Part shown: one piece after another, positions 40,053 through 48,566 of the stretch | Layout: each line of letters begins with the position of its first letter | How positions within the stretch are numbered: the stretch's first letter is position 1 | Source of the DNA: Nocardioides luteus | GTDB taxonomy: Bacteria; Actinomycetota; Actinomycetes; Propionibacteriales; Nocardioidaceae | NCBI RefSeq assembly: GCF_000960475.2 | Contig: NZ_JZDQ02000043.1 | Span: 1 to 48,651, forward strand | Length of the DNA: 48,651 nucleotides | Direction: 5' to 3' | The notes under the pieces: model-generated | Seen by the model: the letters and a program-made list of their open reading frames with translations, nothing else | What the model was told of the DNA's origin: nothing | The model's database searches: none | Made by a program: the position numbers and the translations under genes

Positions 40053-42260
40053 TCAGGCGGCGCGGCGACCCCGGCGACCCGACTCGCGCTTGCGGAGCGC
40101 GTCGGTGAGCAGCGAGACCAGGGCCTCGAGCTGCACGTCGGCGGAGTCGGTGACCTCCTCGTCGGAGCCGTCCAGGGCACGAGCCGCGAGGCCGGCCTTG
40201 GAGTCGATCAGCTCGGCGATCCGGGTGTCGATGGTCTGGCTGGCGATGATGCGCCAGGCCGTGACGGGCTCGGTCTGGCCGATGCGGTGGACCCGGTCGA
40301 TCGCCTGGGTCTGCTCGGCGTCGGTCCAGGAGAGCTCGGCCAGGACCAGGTTGGAGGCGGCCTGGAGGTTGACGCCGACGCCCGCTGCGGTCAGCGAGCA
40401 GACGATGATCTCGACCTCGGGGTCGTTCATGAACTCGTCGATGGCCTTCTCGCGTGCCTTCGAGGTCTGGTCGCCACGGATCGTGGAGTAGCGGATGCCG
40501 CGCTCCTCGAAGAGCTTCTGGGCGGTGTCCATGACCTCGATGTGCTTGGCGAAGAAGACGACCTTCCCGACGTTGCGCGCCAGCTGGGCGGCGTAGTCGG
40601 CGGCCAGCGTGGCCTTCGCCTTGCCGATGCGGCGCATCATGCCGAAGACGTTCTCGCCGGTGGAGGCGTCCTGGTCCTCGCGCTCCCAGGTGGCCACGCG
40701 GCGGATCAGCTCGAGGTCGAGCTCGCCCGGCGCCGGCTTGGCGCCGGTCACCCGGGTCTCGATCGCGGTGTCGTAACGCTGCATCATCCGCTTGGCCAGC
40801 TCGGCCTCGGCGGCCCGGATCGAGCGGCCCTCGGCGTCGTCGAGCTCGACCGGGAGGTCGGCCACGCGCCGGGCCGGGATGTCGCTGGCGACATCGATCT
40901 TGCGGCGGCGGACGATGCCCTGGTTGACCACGACGCGGCGGGCGGCGCCGTAGAAGCTGTTGTCCTGCGGGGTCAGCCCGGTCTCCTCGAGCCCCTCGAG
41001 CAGACCGCCCAGCGGCTTGACGTCGTCGATCCAGCCGAGGAACTGCCAGATCGCCCGGAAGTCCTCGATGTCGTTGATCAGCGGGGTGCCGGTCAGCGCC
41101 ATCAGCAACGGGTTGGCCGTACGCTGCCGGATCTTCTCCGAGAGGGCCAGCACGTGCTGGGAGCGCTGGGAGGACTTGTTCTTGATGAAGTGGGCCTCGT
41201 CGACGACCATGCCCTTGAAGCCGAAGTCGCCGAGCCAGCCGACGTGGCGGTCGAGGATCTCGTAGTTGACCACGATGATGTCGGCGAAGCCGTCGATGTC
41301 CTCACCGTTGCCGTGCACGACGGTCGCCTTCTTGGACGGCGTCCAGAGGCTGACCTCGCGCGCCCAGTTGGCCTTGACCACGTTGGGCACGACCACGAGG
41401 AGCGGGTAGGCGTTGGCCGCCTCGGCGGCGAGCAGGGCCTGCGCGGTCTTGCCGAGGCCGGGCTCGTCGGCCAGGAGGTAGGAGCGGTGGCCGGCGGCCG
41501 CCGATGCGACCAGCTGGGCCTGGTGGTGCATGAGCTCGCGGGTGCCGGGCGCGTCGACGTGACCGGGCCCGTAGGCGGGCGGGTCGGGCAGCGGCATGCA
41601 GGACGGCCCGGAGTCGGCGTACTCGAAGCTGCGGAACAGCGGCCCGAGGAGCTCCCAGCCGGAGAGGCGGCGGGCGTGCACCGGCGGCCGGGCGTTGGTG
41701 AAGTCGGGGACCAGGAACGGGTTGGAGAGCTGGCGCTGGATGACGCTCGTCGGGACCACGCGCTTGTCGGGGACCACGACGGCGGGCGTCTCGTCCTCGT
41801 CCTCCTCCTCGTCCTCGGGGACGTCGACGCCACCACGGGCCATCAGCTCGTGCTTGAGGTCGACGGCGGCCTCGGAGATCTCGGCGTCCTCGGCGAGGAG
41901 CTCGAACAGGCGCGAGTCCATGGTCGCGGTCTTGGCGAGGATCGTGGCGATCCCGTCGAGACGCTTGAGCTGCTCGGCGCGTCGTCCCTCGTTGAGGGTC
42001 TCGTCCTCGAGCACACGGTGGCGCTCGTCTCGGGCGAGGAGCGCGACGACCTGGAACTTGGTGCGCACGTCGGGCATGGCCGAACGGCGCTGCACCGCCG
42101 ACTCCACCTCACGGACGACCTGGGCGAGCACCGGGATGATGCCCTCGTTGTCCTTGTGGACGCCCTTGCGGCGACCGTTCTGCCCGGACCTGCCGGCGCT
42201 GCCGTTGCTTCGCGAACGGCCGGACCGGTTGTTGCGCCGGGTAGCGGCTCCCTGAGCCAA
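40053..42260 (-). CDS. SNF2-family DEAD/DEAH-box helicase
   Basis: A 735-residue SNF2 ATPase. Motif I is DEPGLGKTAQALL, motif II VVDEAHFIKN, motif III MALTGTPLIND, and motifs V-VI TAAGVGVNLQAA and QAIDRVHRIGQT. The first 200 residues are not ATPase: a Gly/Arg/Ser-rich basic tail, a helical part and an acidic EDEEEDEDE stretch. The catalytic core is closest in feel to SMARCAL1/HARP-like bacterial SNF2 proteins, which remodel or anneal DNA; the role here is unknown. A perfect AAGGAGG six bases ahead of TTG 42260 fixes the start there; a GTG seven codons upstream overlaps that site. Confidence 0.93.
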   Translation of the reverse strand: MAQGAATRRNNRSGRSRSNGSAGRSGQNGRRKGVHKDNEGIIPVLAQVVREVESAVQRRSAMPDVRTKFQVVALLARDERHRVLEDETLNEGRRAEQLKRLDGIATILAKTATMDSRLFELLAEDAEISEAAVDLKHELMARGGVDVPEDEEEDEDETPAVVVPDKRVVPTSVIQRQLSNPFLVPDFTNARPPVHARRLSGWELLGPLFRSFEYADSGPSCMPLPDPPAYGPGHVDAPGTRELMHHQAQLVASAAAGHRSYLLADEPGLGKTAQALLAAEAANAYPLLVVVPNVVKANWAREVSLWTPSKKATVVHGNGEDIDGFADIIVVNYEILDRHVGWLGDFGFKGMVVDEAHFIKNKSSQRSQHVLALSEKIRQRTANPLLMALTGTPLINDIEDFRAIWQFLGWIDDVKPLGGLLEGLEETGLTPQDNSFYGAARRVVVNQGIVRRRKIDVASDIPARRVADLPVELDDAEGRSIRAAEAELAKRMMQRYDTAIETRVTGAKPAPGELDLELIRRVATWEREDQDASTGENVFGMMRRIGKAKATLAADYAAQLARNVGKVVFFAKHIEVMDTAQKLFEERGIRYSTIRGDQTSKAREKAIDEFMNDPEVEIIVCSLTAAGVGVNLQAASNLVLAELSWTDAEQTQAIDRVHRIGQTEPVTAWRIIASQTIDTRIAELIDSKAGLAARALDGSDEEVTDSADVQLEALVSLLTDALRKRESGRRGRRAA

Positions 42261-42545
42261 CTGAATCCTCCTTGGGGCCACGCACGGGTGAGTGGCATGT
42301 CCAAATGCCGACCCTCATCGGCCGGTCGCCCTCCCAGGGCTCACGCAGATCGATGGCAGACGACTGACGACCGCGTGCCAAACAGCGGATACGCGCGATC
42401 GGCGCCTCATCGACCGGGCCAGTGACTCATTCGGTCCCCACGACGAACGTCCACGAGCCGGGCGCTTGCAGCGAGTGTAACCCCACCCACACCTGTTAGT
42501 GGAAGTCTCGTTCGGTGTTTTCTGTCAATTGATCAAACGTGGGTG
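42261..42545 (-). other. 285-bp gap upstream of the helicase gene
   Basis: The gap precedes the helicase gene and follows the EcsC-type gene on the minus strand. It contains TTGACA on the minus strand (42529-42524) next to the overlapping palindromes TCAATTGA and TTGATCAA, in an AT-rich patch at about 42510-42540. A -10 at normal spacing was not found. No coding frame or strong hairpin was seen elsewhere in it. Confidence 0.4.
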
Positions 42546-43235
42546 TCAGGAGGACCTCGGACGAGTCCGGTAGAACTCGCGTGCGCGCCTTCCGAGACGC
42601 TTGGTGGCGACGTCGGAGAGCACCACACCGAGCGGGATGTTGAGCACCGGGATGCCGCGCAGGACGACACGCCGGGCCACCCGGGCACCGACGAGCTGCG
42701 CCATCCCCTTGGTCGCCTCGACCGTCTTGCTCGCCGCCCAGCGGGAGGCGGCACGGACGCCGAACCGGCTGCCGGCAGCTCCCGCGGCACCCCCGCCACC
42801 GCCGAAGAGCAGCTCCACGCCGGCCAGCCTGAGGAACTCGTCGATCCGGGCCGGATCCTCCAGATCATGCCCGTACGCCGCGGCGATGTGCATCACCAGG
42901 CGCTGCTCGATCCACGCCAGCGCGACCAGGTCCCCCAGGATCGCCGTGCCGGCGGCCGCCACGACCGCGGCCGGCCCGCCGATGACGGCCGGCACCTCGG
43001 CGACCGCGATCATCGCGCCACCGCCGGCCCCCTGCGCGCGGGCGAACCAGCGGTGCCGGCGGATCAGCTCGTCGACGTACGCCTCGGGGTCGAAGCCGGG
43101 CTCGGCGCGGTCCGCGGCCACCTTCTCGGCGATCTCCGGGCCCTGGGTCGCGACCAGGTGGCCCACCAGCACCTGCGGCGCTGCCGGACCGGCCTTGATC
43201 AGCTCCTTGATCGGGAACTTCGGCTTCTTGACCAT
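42546..43235 (-). CDS. EcsC-family protein
   Basis: A 229-residue protein resembling the EcsC family: long Gly/Ala-rich hydrophobic stretches (GAGGGAMIAVAEVPAVIGGPAAVVAAAGTAILGDLVALAWIEQRLVMHIAAAYG, from about residue 69), a conserved PxxIxxx-like C-terminal part (IPVLNIPLGVVLSDVATKRLGRRAREFY). Members are membrane-associated and of unclear function. Start ATG 43235 (MVKKPKFPIKEL). It lies 44 bases after the alpha/beta hydrolase gene on the same strand; a shared transcript is possible. The family call is from memory and moderate. Confidence 0.62.
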   Translation of the reverse strand: MVKKPKFPIKELIKAGPAAPQVLVGHLVATQGPEIAEKVAADRAEPGFDPEAYVDELIRRHRWFARAQGAGGGAMIAVAEVPAVIGGPAAVVAAAGTAILGDLVALAWIEQRLVMHIAAAYGHDLEDPARIDEFLRLAGVELLFGGGGGAAGAAGSRFGVRAASRWAASKTVEATKGMAQLVGARVARRVVLRGIPVLNIPLGVVLSDVATKRLGRRAREFYRTRPRSS

Positions 43236-43279
43236 GGCCCGAACCTATCGGAGGCCGGAGCCGGTCCGGCGCAACGACA

Positions 43280-44041
43280 TCAGTCGTTCAGGTACTGGTC
43301 CGCCCAGGCCGAGATGATCCGGGCGGCACGCTGGGCCTGGCCCTTCTTGGTGAGGAGGTGGTCGGAGCCCTCCAGCGCGACGAAGGAGCGCGGGTGACGG
43401 GCGGTGTTGAAGATGTCGGAGGCGTTCTCGATGCCGACCGTGGTGTCGGTGGGGCTGTGCATGACCAGGAGCGGCTTCTTGAGCTGCATGATCTTCTGGC
43501 GCAGGTCAGCGCGGCGTACGTCGTCGACGAAGGCCTTGCGCAGGGTCAGCGACTTGCCGCCCGCCATCCACGGGGCCTCGCCGTCCTCCAGCACCCGGGA
43601 GAGCACGGCGTCGTAGTTGTGCTCCACGTGGGCCGGCTGGAACGGTGCGCCGACGGTCGCCACGGCGTCGACCCCGACCGCATCGCGGGCCGCGGCCAGG
43701 ACCGCCGCGCCACCGAAGGAGTGCCCGACGAGCAGCTCGGCCTGGGTGCCGCGCTCGGCCATGAAGCGGGTGGCCTCGACGGTGTCGGCGACCTTGTGGG
43801 TGAACGAGCCGTTGCCCCAGTCGCCCTCGGAGTCGCCGAGACCGAGGTTGTCGAAGCGCAGCATCCCGATGCCCTCGGCGGCGAGCTGCTTGCAGATCCG
43901 CGCAGCCGCCGGCGACTCCTTGCCGAGGGTGAAGCCGTGGCTGAAGACTCCCCAGCCGCGTACGTCTCCCTCCGGGAGGTCGATCAGACCGGCCAGCTTC
44001 GGCCCGGACGTGCTCTTGAACCACACCTTTTCTGTTGCCAC
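43280..44041 (-). CDS. Alpha/beta hydrolase
   Basis: A 253-residue hydrolase with nucleophile elbow VGHSFGG, oxyanion loop FSHGFTLGKE, acid Asp in HSPTDTTVG and base His in EGSDHLLTK. It resembles the YqiA/serine aminopeptidase S33 group of small esterases; OsmC-fusion hydrolases share this core but no OsmC domain is present. Start is uncertain: GTG 44041 (MATEKVWF after initiator) has GGGAC about ten bases upstream; ATG 44050 lies only one base from it. It is divergent from the padR gene, with a perfect palindrome between them, so it may belong to the PadR regulon. Substrate unknown. Confidence 0.88.
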   Translation of the reverse strand: MATEKVWFKSTSGPKLAGLIDLPEGDVRGWGVFSHGFTLGKESPAAARICKQLAAEGIGMLRFDNLGLGDSEGDWGNGSFTHKVADTVEATRFMAERGTQAELLVGHSFGGAAVLAAARDAVGVDAVATVGAPFQPAHVEHNYDAVLSRVLEDGEAPWMAGGKSLTLRKAFVDDVRRADLRQKIMQLKKPLLVMHSPTDTTVGIENASDIFNTARHPRSFVALEGSDHLLTKKGQAQRAARIISAWADQYLND

Positions 44042-44120
44042 GTGCCACATCGTCCCGTGCCGGAGCGCTACGTGCGAGTACCCGTGCTGAATTTCACTGG
44101 ACGCCAGTAGGTCGCGGCCG

Positions 44121-44140
44121 TATATTCGTCTACGAATATA
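44121..44140. promoter_or_regulatory. PadR operator palindrome
   Basis: Arms TATATTCGT and ACGAATATA are perfect reverse complements around CT. The AT-rich site stands out from its GC-rich surroundings. It ends two bases before the GGAGGTGAG of padR, between padR and the divergent hydrolase gene, and probably serves for autorepression by the PadR protein. Confidence 0.78.
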
Positions 44141-44152
44141 CGGAGGTGAGTG

Positions 44153-44791
44153 ATGGCACGACGCAAGGTGAGCAACCTGACCGGGCTCGCGGTGCTCGGC
44201 ACGGTGGTGCAACGTCCGATGCACCGCTACGAGATCGCCTCGCTCATGCGCGCCCGCGGCAAGGGCGACGACGTCGACATCAAGTGGAGCTCGCTCTACA
44301 CGGTCGTGGCCAACCTGGAGAAGCACGGCCTGCTCGAGGTCGCCGGCACCGACCGCCAGGGCGCGCGCCCCGAGCGCACGATCTACCGCATCACCGAGGC
44401 GGGGCGCAGGGAGCTGGTCGAGTGGACCCGCGAGCTGCTCACCACCCCGGTGAGCGAGCAGTCCGGCTTCGTCGCCGGGCTCTCGATGATGGCCGCGCTC
44501 ACCCCCGACCAGGTCGCCGACGCGCTGCGCGACCGGCTGACCGCGCTGGAGCAGATGGTGCGCGAGCTGCGGGCGGCGTACGAGGAGGCGGAGATCCCGC
44601 GCCTCTTCCTGGTCGAGACGGAGTACGCGATCGCGATGCGCGAGGCCGAGGCCGCCTGGGTCCGCACGCTGCAGGCCGAGCTCACCGCTGGCACCTACCC
44701 GCTCGTCGAGGAGTGGCGCGAGTGGCACCGCTCCGGCGCGATGCCGGACGAGCTCGTCGATCTCGCGGAGCGGGGCGCCGAGCAGGACTGA
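44153..44791 (+). CDS. PadR-family transcriptional regulator
   Basis: A 212-residue PadR regulator. The N-terminal winged helix is residues 6-80 (TGLAVLGTVVQRPMHRYEIASLM...SSLYTVVANLEKHGLLEV, then RTIYRITEAGRRELVEW); the C-terminal helical part (about 95-200) is of the Vir_act_alpha_C dimerisation type. GGAGGTGAG 4-6 bases ahead decides ATG 44153 over the adjacent GTG at 44150. It probably represses itself through the palindrome at 44121-44140 and controls the FAD monooxygenase gene downstream, a common partner for such regulators. Effector unknown. Confidence 0.93.
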   Translation: MARRKVSNLTGLAVLGTVVQRPMHRYEIASLMRARGKGDDVDIKWSSLYTVVANLEKHGLLEVAGTDRQGARPERTIYRITEAGRRELVEWTRELLTTPVSEQSGFVAGLSMMAALTPDQVADALRDRLTALEQMVRELRAAYEEAEIPRLFLVETEYAIAMREAEAAWVRTLQAELTAGTYPLVEEWREWHRSGAMPDELVDLAERGAEQD

Positions 44792-44803
44792 ACCCAAGAA
44801 CGA

Positions 44804-44835
44804 CCTGGCGGCGGTGCGGCAACACCGCCACCAGG
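44804..44835 (+). terminator. Hairpin after padR
   Basis: A 13-bp stem with one mismatch (44804-44816 with 44823-44835) and a 6-base loop lies 13 bases after the padR stop and about 100 bases before the monooxygenase gene. It may end padR transcription or reduce read-through into the monooxygenase gene. Confidence 0.55.
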
Positions 44836-44937
44836 CCCACCGAAAAGAACCGGCACCGCGGCAACGGCGACACGGCTCGGATGGCACTGAGCAGACTATC
44901 CGCCCGACGTCGCGGTCCTCACCCAAGGAGTAGAACC

Positions 44938-46122
44938 GTGGCATCCATCTCATCAGCACTCGTGATCGGCGGCGGCGTCGCCGGTCCCGTGACCGCGGCC
45001 GCACTGGCGAAGGCCGGAATCGAGGCGACCGTCTACGAGGCCTACCCCGAGCCCACCGAGGGCATCGGCGGCCTGCTCGCGCTCGAGCCGAACGGCGTCG
45101 TCGCCCTCGAGACCATCGGCGCCGCCGCCGGCGTGCTCGAGGCCGGCACCCCGATCACCCGCTCCCGGATGGCGATCGGCGGCCGTACGTTCGACCTGGT
45201 CGCCTCGCCGTCCGGACTGCCGGCGCGGCAGGCGATCGAGCGCGCCGACCTGCACCGCGTCCTGCGCGAGCAGGCGGTCGCGGTCGGCGTACGCCTCGAG
45301 CACGGGCGACGGCTCGTCTCGGTCTCCGAGGAGGCCGACGGCGTGGTGGCGCACTTCGACGACGGGTCCTCGGCACGCGGTGACGTGCTCGTCGGCGCCG
45401 ACGGGGTGCGCTCGACCGTGCGTACGCTCATCGACCCGGGCGCGCCCGGCGCGGGCTACACCGGGCTGCTCGGCTTCGGCGGGTACGCCGACGTCGACCT
45501 CGACGTCGAGCCGGCGACGATGACCTTCGCGTTCGGGAAGCGCGCCTACTACCTCTACTGGCGCCACGGCGACGGGCGGGTGGCGTGGGGCGTGAACCTG
45601 CCCTCGCCCTACCTCAGCCTCACCGAGGCCCGCCGGACATCGCCCGAGGAGTGGCTGCGCACGCTGCGCGAGGTGTACGCCGACGACGACCCCGGTGCAC
45701 TGCTGGCCGCCTCGACGTCGCCCGAGTCGCTGCAGGTGGTCGGGGCGCTGCACATCATGCCGCCGGTGCCGCACTGGCACCGCGGCCGGATGGTGCTGGT
45801 CGGCGACGCGGTGCACGCACCGTCGAACAGCACCGGCCAGGGCGCCTCGCTCGCGATCGAGAGCGGCATCCAGCTGGCTCGCTGCCTGCGCGACCTGCCG
45901 TCGGTGGAGTCGGCGTTCGCGGCGTACGAGGGTCTGCGGCGTACGCGGGTGGAGAAGATCGCGGCGCGCGGGGCGAAGATCAGCCACGCGAAGGCACCCG
46001 GCCCGCTCGCCCGGCGGGTGATGCCGCTGGTGCTGCCGCTCGTCTTCCGGGCGCAGGCGGTGGCTCGCGTCGCCGAGGAGGAGCAGCGCTACGCGATCGA
46101 CTGGGACGCGAAGGTCGCCTGA
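44938..46122 (+). CDS. FAD-dependent monooxygenase
   Basis: A 394-residue class A flavin monooxygenase. The N-terminal dinucleotide fold is VIGGGVAGPVTAAALAKAG, the DG motif is LVGADGVRSTVR and the second FAD motif is LVGDAVHAPSNSTGQGASLAIES. Such enzymes hydroxylate small aromatic or polyketide-like molecules with NAD(P)H and O2; the substrate is unknown. Start GTG 44938 with AAGGAG about ten bases ahead. It follows padR and is probably the regulator's target, perhaps for detoxification of an aromatic compound. A perfect 19-bp hairpin follows the stop. Confidence 0.9.
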   Translation: MASISSALVIGGGVAGPVTAAALAKAGIEATVYEAYPEPTEGIGGLLALEPNGVVALETIGAAAGVLEAGTPITRSRMAIGGRTFDLVASPSGLPARQAIERADLHRVLREQAVAVGVRLEHGRRLVSVSEEADGVVAHFDDGSSARGDVLVGADGVRSTVRTLIDPGAPGAGYTGLLGFGGYADVDLDVEPATMTFAFGKRAYYLYWRHGDGRVAWGVNLPSPYLSLTEARRTSPEEWLRTLREVYADDDPGALLAASTSPESLQVVGALHIMPPVPHWHRGRMVLVGDAVHAPSNSTGQGASLAIESGIQLARCLRDLPSVESAFAAYEGLRRTRVEKIAARGAKISHAKAPGPLARRVMPLVLPLVFRAQAVARVAEEEQRYAIDWDAKVA

Positions 46123-46125
46123 GGG

Positions 46126-46167
46126 GTCGGAGCCTGTCGAGACCGCCCGGTCTCGACAGGCTCCGAC
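46126..46167. terminator. Perfect 19-bp hairpin between convergent genes
   Basis: Arms 46126-46144 and 46149-46167 are exact reverse complements around GCCC. The element starts three bases after the monooxygenase stop and ends five bases before the dehydrogenase stop, so it serves as a bidirectional terminator. The arm core GGTCTCGACAGGCTC resembles dispersed palindromes I recall from Nocardioides-type genomes. Confidence 0.85.
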
Positions 46168-46172
46168 GACCG

Positions 46173-47555
46173 TCAGCGCTCGACGTAGAACAGGCGCTTG
46201 TTGAGGAACTCGTCGATCCCGAGCGGCCCGAGCTCGCGACCGAAGCCGGAGCGCTTGGTGCCGCCGAAGGGGACGTCGGCGCCCTCGCCGGCCGGGGTGT
46301 TGACGTTGGCCATGCCGACGTCGAGCTGCTGGGCGACGGCGATCGCGCGGGCCTCGTCGGTGGAGAAGACGGCGCCGCCGAGGCCGTACTCGACCGCGTT
46401 GGCCAGCTCGACCGCCTCCTCGTCGGTGCTCACCTTGTAGACGACGGCGACCGGGCCGAAGAGCTCCTCGGTGTAGGCGCGCATCTCCGGCGTGACGCCG
46501 GTGAGGACGGCGGGCGCGAAGAAGGCGTCGGGGCCGTCGGAGATCTCGCCGCCGGCGTGGAGGGTGGCGCCCTTGTCGACCGCATCCTGGATCTGCGCGT
46601 GCAGCGCCTCGGCCGCCTTGCGGGCCACCAGCGGGGAGTAGACGGTGTCGTCGCCGTCCTCGCCCTCGAGTGGCGTCATCGCGGCGGCACGCTTGGTGAG
46701 GGCCGCGACGAAGTCGTCGTAGACACCCTCGTTCACGATCATCCGCTTGTTGCCGTTGCAGACCTGGCCGACGTTCTCCATCCGGGTCGCCCACGCCGTC
46801 TCGGCGGCCGCGTCGATGTCGTCGGAGTCGAGGATGATGTAGGGGTCGGAACCACCGAGCTCGAGGACGACCTTCTTCAGGTTGCGGCCGGCGGCCTCGG
46901 CGACCGCCGTGCCGGCGCGCTCGGAGCCAGTCAGGGAGACCGCGCGGACCCGCGGGTCGGCGATCATCGTGGCGATCTGCTCGTGGGTGGCGTAGAGGTT
47001 CTGGTAGACGCCCTCGGGAAGGCCGGCGTCCTCGAAGATCTTCGCGATCGCGGCCGAGGAGCGCGGGCAGTTCTCGGCGTGCTTGAGGATGACGGTGTTG
47101 CCCGCGACCAGGTTGGGCGCGGCGAAGCGGGCGACCTGGTAGTAGGGGTAGTTCCACGGCATCACGCCGAGCACCGGGCCGAGCGGCAGGCGCTGGATGA
47201 CCGCCTTGCCCTCGTGACCGGGCAGGTCGGTCTCCTTGAGGAGCTCGGGGCCGTGGTCGGCGTAGTAGGCGGTGATCTCGCCGGAGAACTCGGCCTCACC
47301 GGCACCCGAGGAGGCCTTCTTGCCCATCTCGGTGCGGATGATCCGGCCGAGCTCCGCGGCGCGCTCGGTGAAGAGGTCCGCGGCGCGCTTCACGATCGCG
47401 GAACGCTCCTCGATCGGGGTCGCGCGCCAGGCTTCGTACGCCTTCTGGGACCGCGCCAGCGCCTCCTCCACCTCGGCGTCGGTGGCGAACGGGAAGGTCT
47501 CGATCACCTCGCCGGTAGCGGGGTCGGTCACCTGGTAGGGAGGCGTGGTGCTCAT
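46173..47555 (-). CDS. Succinate-semialdehyde dehydrogenase (GabD1-like)
   Basis: A 460-residue NAD(P)-dependent aldehyde dehydrogenase with catalytic C266 in NVGQVCNGNKR, the general-base Glu in LELGGSDPYI and the Rossmann turn SLTGSERAGTAVA. Length and motifs match the short actinobacterial SSADH group (M. tuberculosis GabD1 type). It oxidises succinate semialdehyde to succinate; oxidation of 2-oxoglutarate semialdehyde from the arabinose pathway is a conceivable side role but is not supported by position. ATG 47555 is preceded by AGAGGACGACG. It is divergent from the thioesterase gene across 134 bases. Confidence 0.93.
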   Translation of the reverse strand: MSTTPPYQVTDPATGEVIETFPFATDAEVEEALARSQKAYEAWRATPIEERSAIVKRAADLFTERAAELGRIIRTEMGKKASSGAGEAEFSGEITAYYADHGPELLKETDLPGHEGKAVIQRLPLGPVLGVMPWNYPYYQVARFAAPNLVAGNTVILKHAENCPRSSAAIAKIFEDAGLPEGVYQNLYATHEQIATMIADPRVRAVSLTGSERAGTAVAEAAGRNLKKVVLELGGSDPYIILDSDDIDAAAETAWATRMENVGQVCNGNKRMIVNEGVYDDFVAALTKRAAAMTPLEGEDGDDTVYSPLVARKAAEALHAQIQDAVDKGATLHAGGEISDGPDAFFAPAVLTGVTPEMRAYTEELFGPVAVVYKVSTDEEAVELANAVEYGLGGAVFSTDEARAIAVAQQLDVGMANVNTPAGEGADVPFGGTKRSGFGRELGPLGIDEFLNKRLFYVER

Positions 47556-47665
47556 CGTCGTCCTCTTCGATCGGGGCTGCTTTGGGTGCGATGGTACGTG
47601 GTTTTAGGCCGGTTGTAACGACGGAAACGTCACTATTTACCGGTTTCGACAACTGAATCCGAAGT

Positions 47666-47686
47666 TAGGACACGTTCTAGAATGTG
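47666..47686. promoter_or_regulatory. Overlapping TetR-type palindromes at the thioesterase start
   Basis: TAGGACACGTTCTA (47666-47679) matches the KstR-type motif TnnAACnnGTTnnA with one mismatch. Overlapping it, CACGTTCTAGAATGTG (47671-47686) is a 16-base palindrome with one mismatch. Both end within a few bases of the ATG at 47690, so a bound regulator would block transcription or initiation. Which palindrome is used is unclear. Confidence 0.45.
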
Positions 47687-47689
47687 CGC

Positions 47690-48538
47690 ATGGATCTCGC
47701 ATTCTTCCGGCGCACCGATGACGGCTTCGAGCCTACGCCGATGGCTCGCAGCATGTGGGCCGAGGACCACATGCACGGGGTGGCCGCCAGCGGCCTGATC
47801 GCACGCGGTCTCGAGGACCAGATCGAGGTGCTCGGCCGCGCCGCCGAGCTGGTGCCCGCGCGCTATCACGTCGATCTGTTCCGGCCACCGCGGATGGTGG
47901 TGACGAGGATCCGCACCAGCGTCGTACGCAACGGCCCACGCATCGCGCTGCTCGATGCCGAGATGGTCCAGTCGGCCGGGGACGGCTCGGAACAGGTCGT
48001 GGCGCGGGCGACCTGCACCTACCTGCTCGCCGGGGAGAACCCGGCCGGCGATGTCTGGTCGGCCAGCGAGCGCGCCACTCCCCCACCGGTCTCCGTGGCG
48101 CCCCCGACCTCCGAGCCGCACGTACCCTTCTTCGTCTCCGACAACCCCTGGTCCGACGACTTCGGCAAGCACCAGAACGCTGGGCGTCACATCACCTGGC
48201 AGGTCGCGGTCCCGACCGTCGCCGGCGAGCCGATGACCCCGTTCCAGACCGTCGCCTCCATCGCCGACGCCACCTCGATGGTCACCAACTGGGGCAGCAA
48301 CGGCGTCGAGTGGATCAACACCGACATCTCGCTCGCCCTCGCCCGCCGCCCGGCCGGGATGGAGGTCGGCCTCGCCACCATCGACCACGTCGCGCACGAG
48401 GGCATCTCCGTCGGTACCGCCGAGGTCTTCGACCGTGAGGGCACCATCGGCACCGCCACCGTCACCGCTCTCGCCAACGCCAAGCGCACCGTCGACTTCA
48501 CCGCTCCTGTCGAGGGTGGCCCCGCCACTCCTGTCTAG
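47690..48538 (+). CDS. Acyl-CoA thioesterase family protein (double hotdog)
   Basis: A 282-residue protein resembling actinobacterial thioesterase-family proteins with two hotdog halves. The first half has DHMHGVAASGLIARGLE and VVTRIRTSVVRNGPRIALLDAEMVQ; the second QTVASIADATSMVTNWGSNGVEWINTDISLALARRP and GISVGTAEVFDREGTIGTATVTALA. These would hydrolyse acyl-CoA thioesters; chain length unknown. ATG 47690 was chosen; a GTG two codons earlier is in frame. No ribosome binding site is obvious, and the overlapping palindromes suggest that the mRNA may begin close to the start codon. A 21-bp tandem repeat begins 28 bases after its stop. Confidence 0.82.
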   Translation: MDLAFFRRTDDGFEPTPMARSMWAEDHMHGVAASGLIARGLEDQIEVLGRAAELVPARYHVDLFRPPRMVVTRIRTSVVRNGPRIALLDAEMVQSAGDGSEQVVARATCTYLLAGENPAGDVWSASERATPPPVSVAPPTSEPHVPFFVSDNPWSDDFGKHQNAGRHITWQVAVPTVAGEPMTPFQTVASIADATSMVTNWGSNGVEWINTDISLALARRPAGMEVGLATIDHVAHEGISVGTAEVFDREGTIGTATVTALANAKRTVDFTAPVEGGPATPV

Positions 48539-48566
48539 CCCTGCCGAGCCGTCGGCCCCGTCGGCC

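Noticed and set aside
46173..47555. 2-oxoglutarate-semialdehyde dehydrogenase completing the arabinose pathway
   Set aside because: It is over 30 kb from the island, lacks the arabinose operator and matches the GabD1-type succinate-semialdehyde dehydrogenases better.
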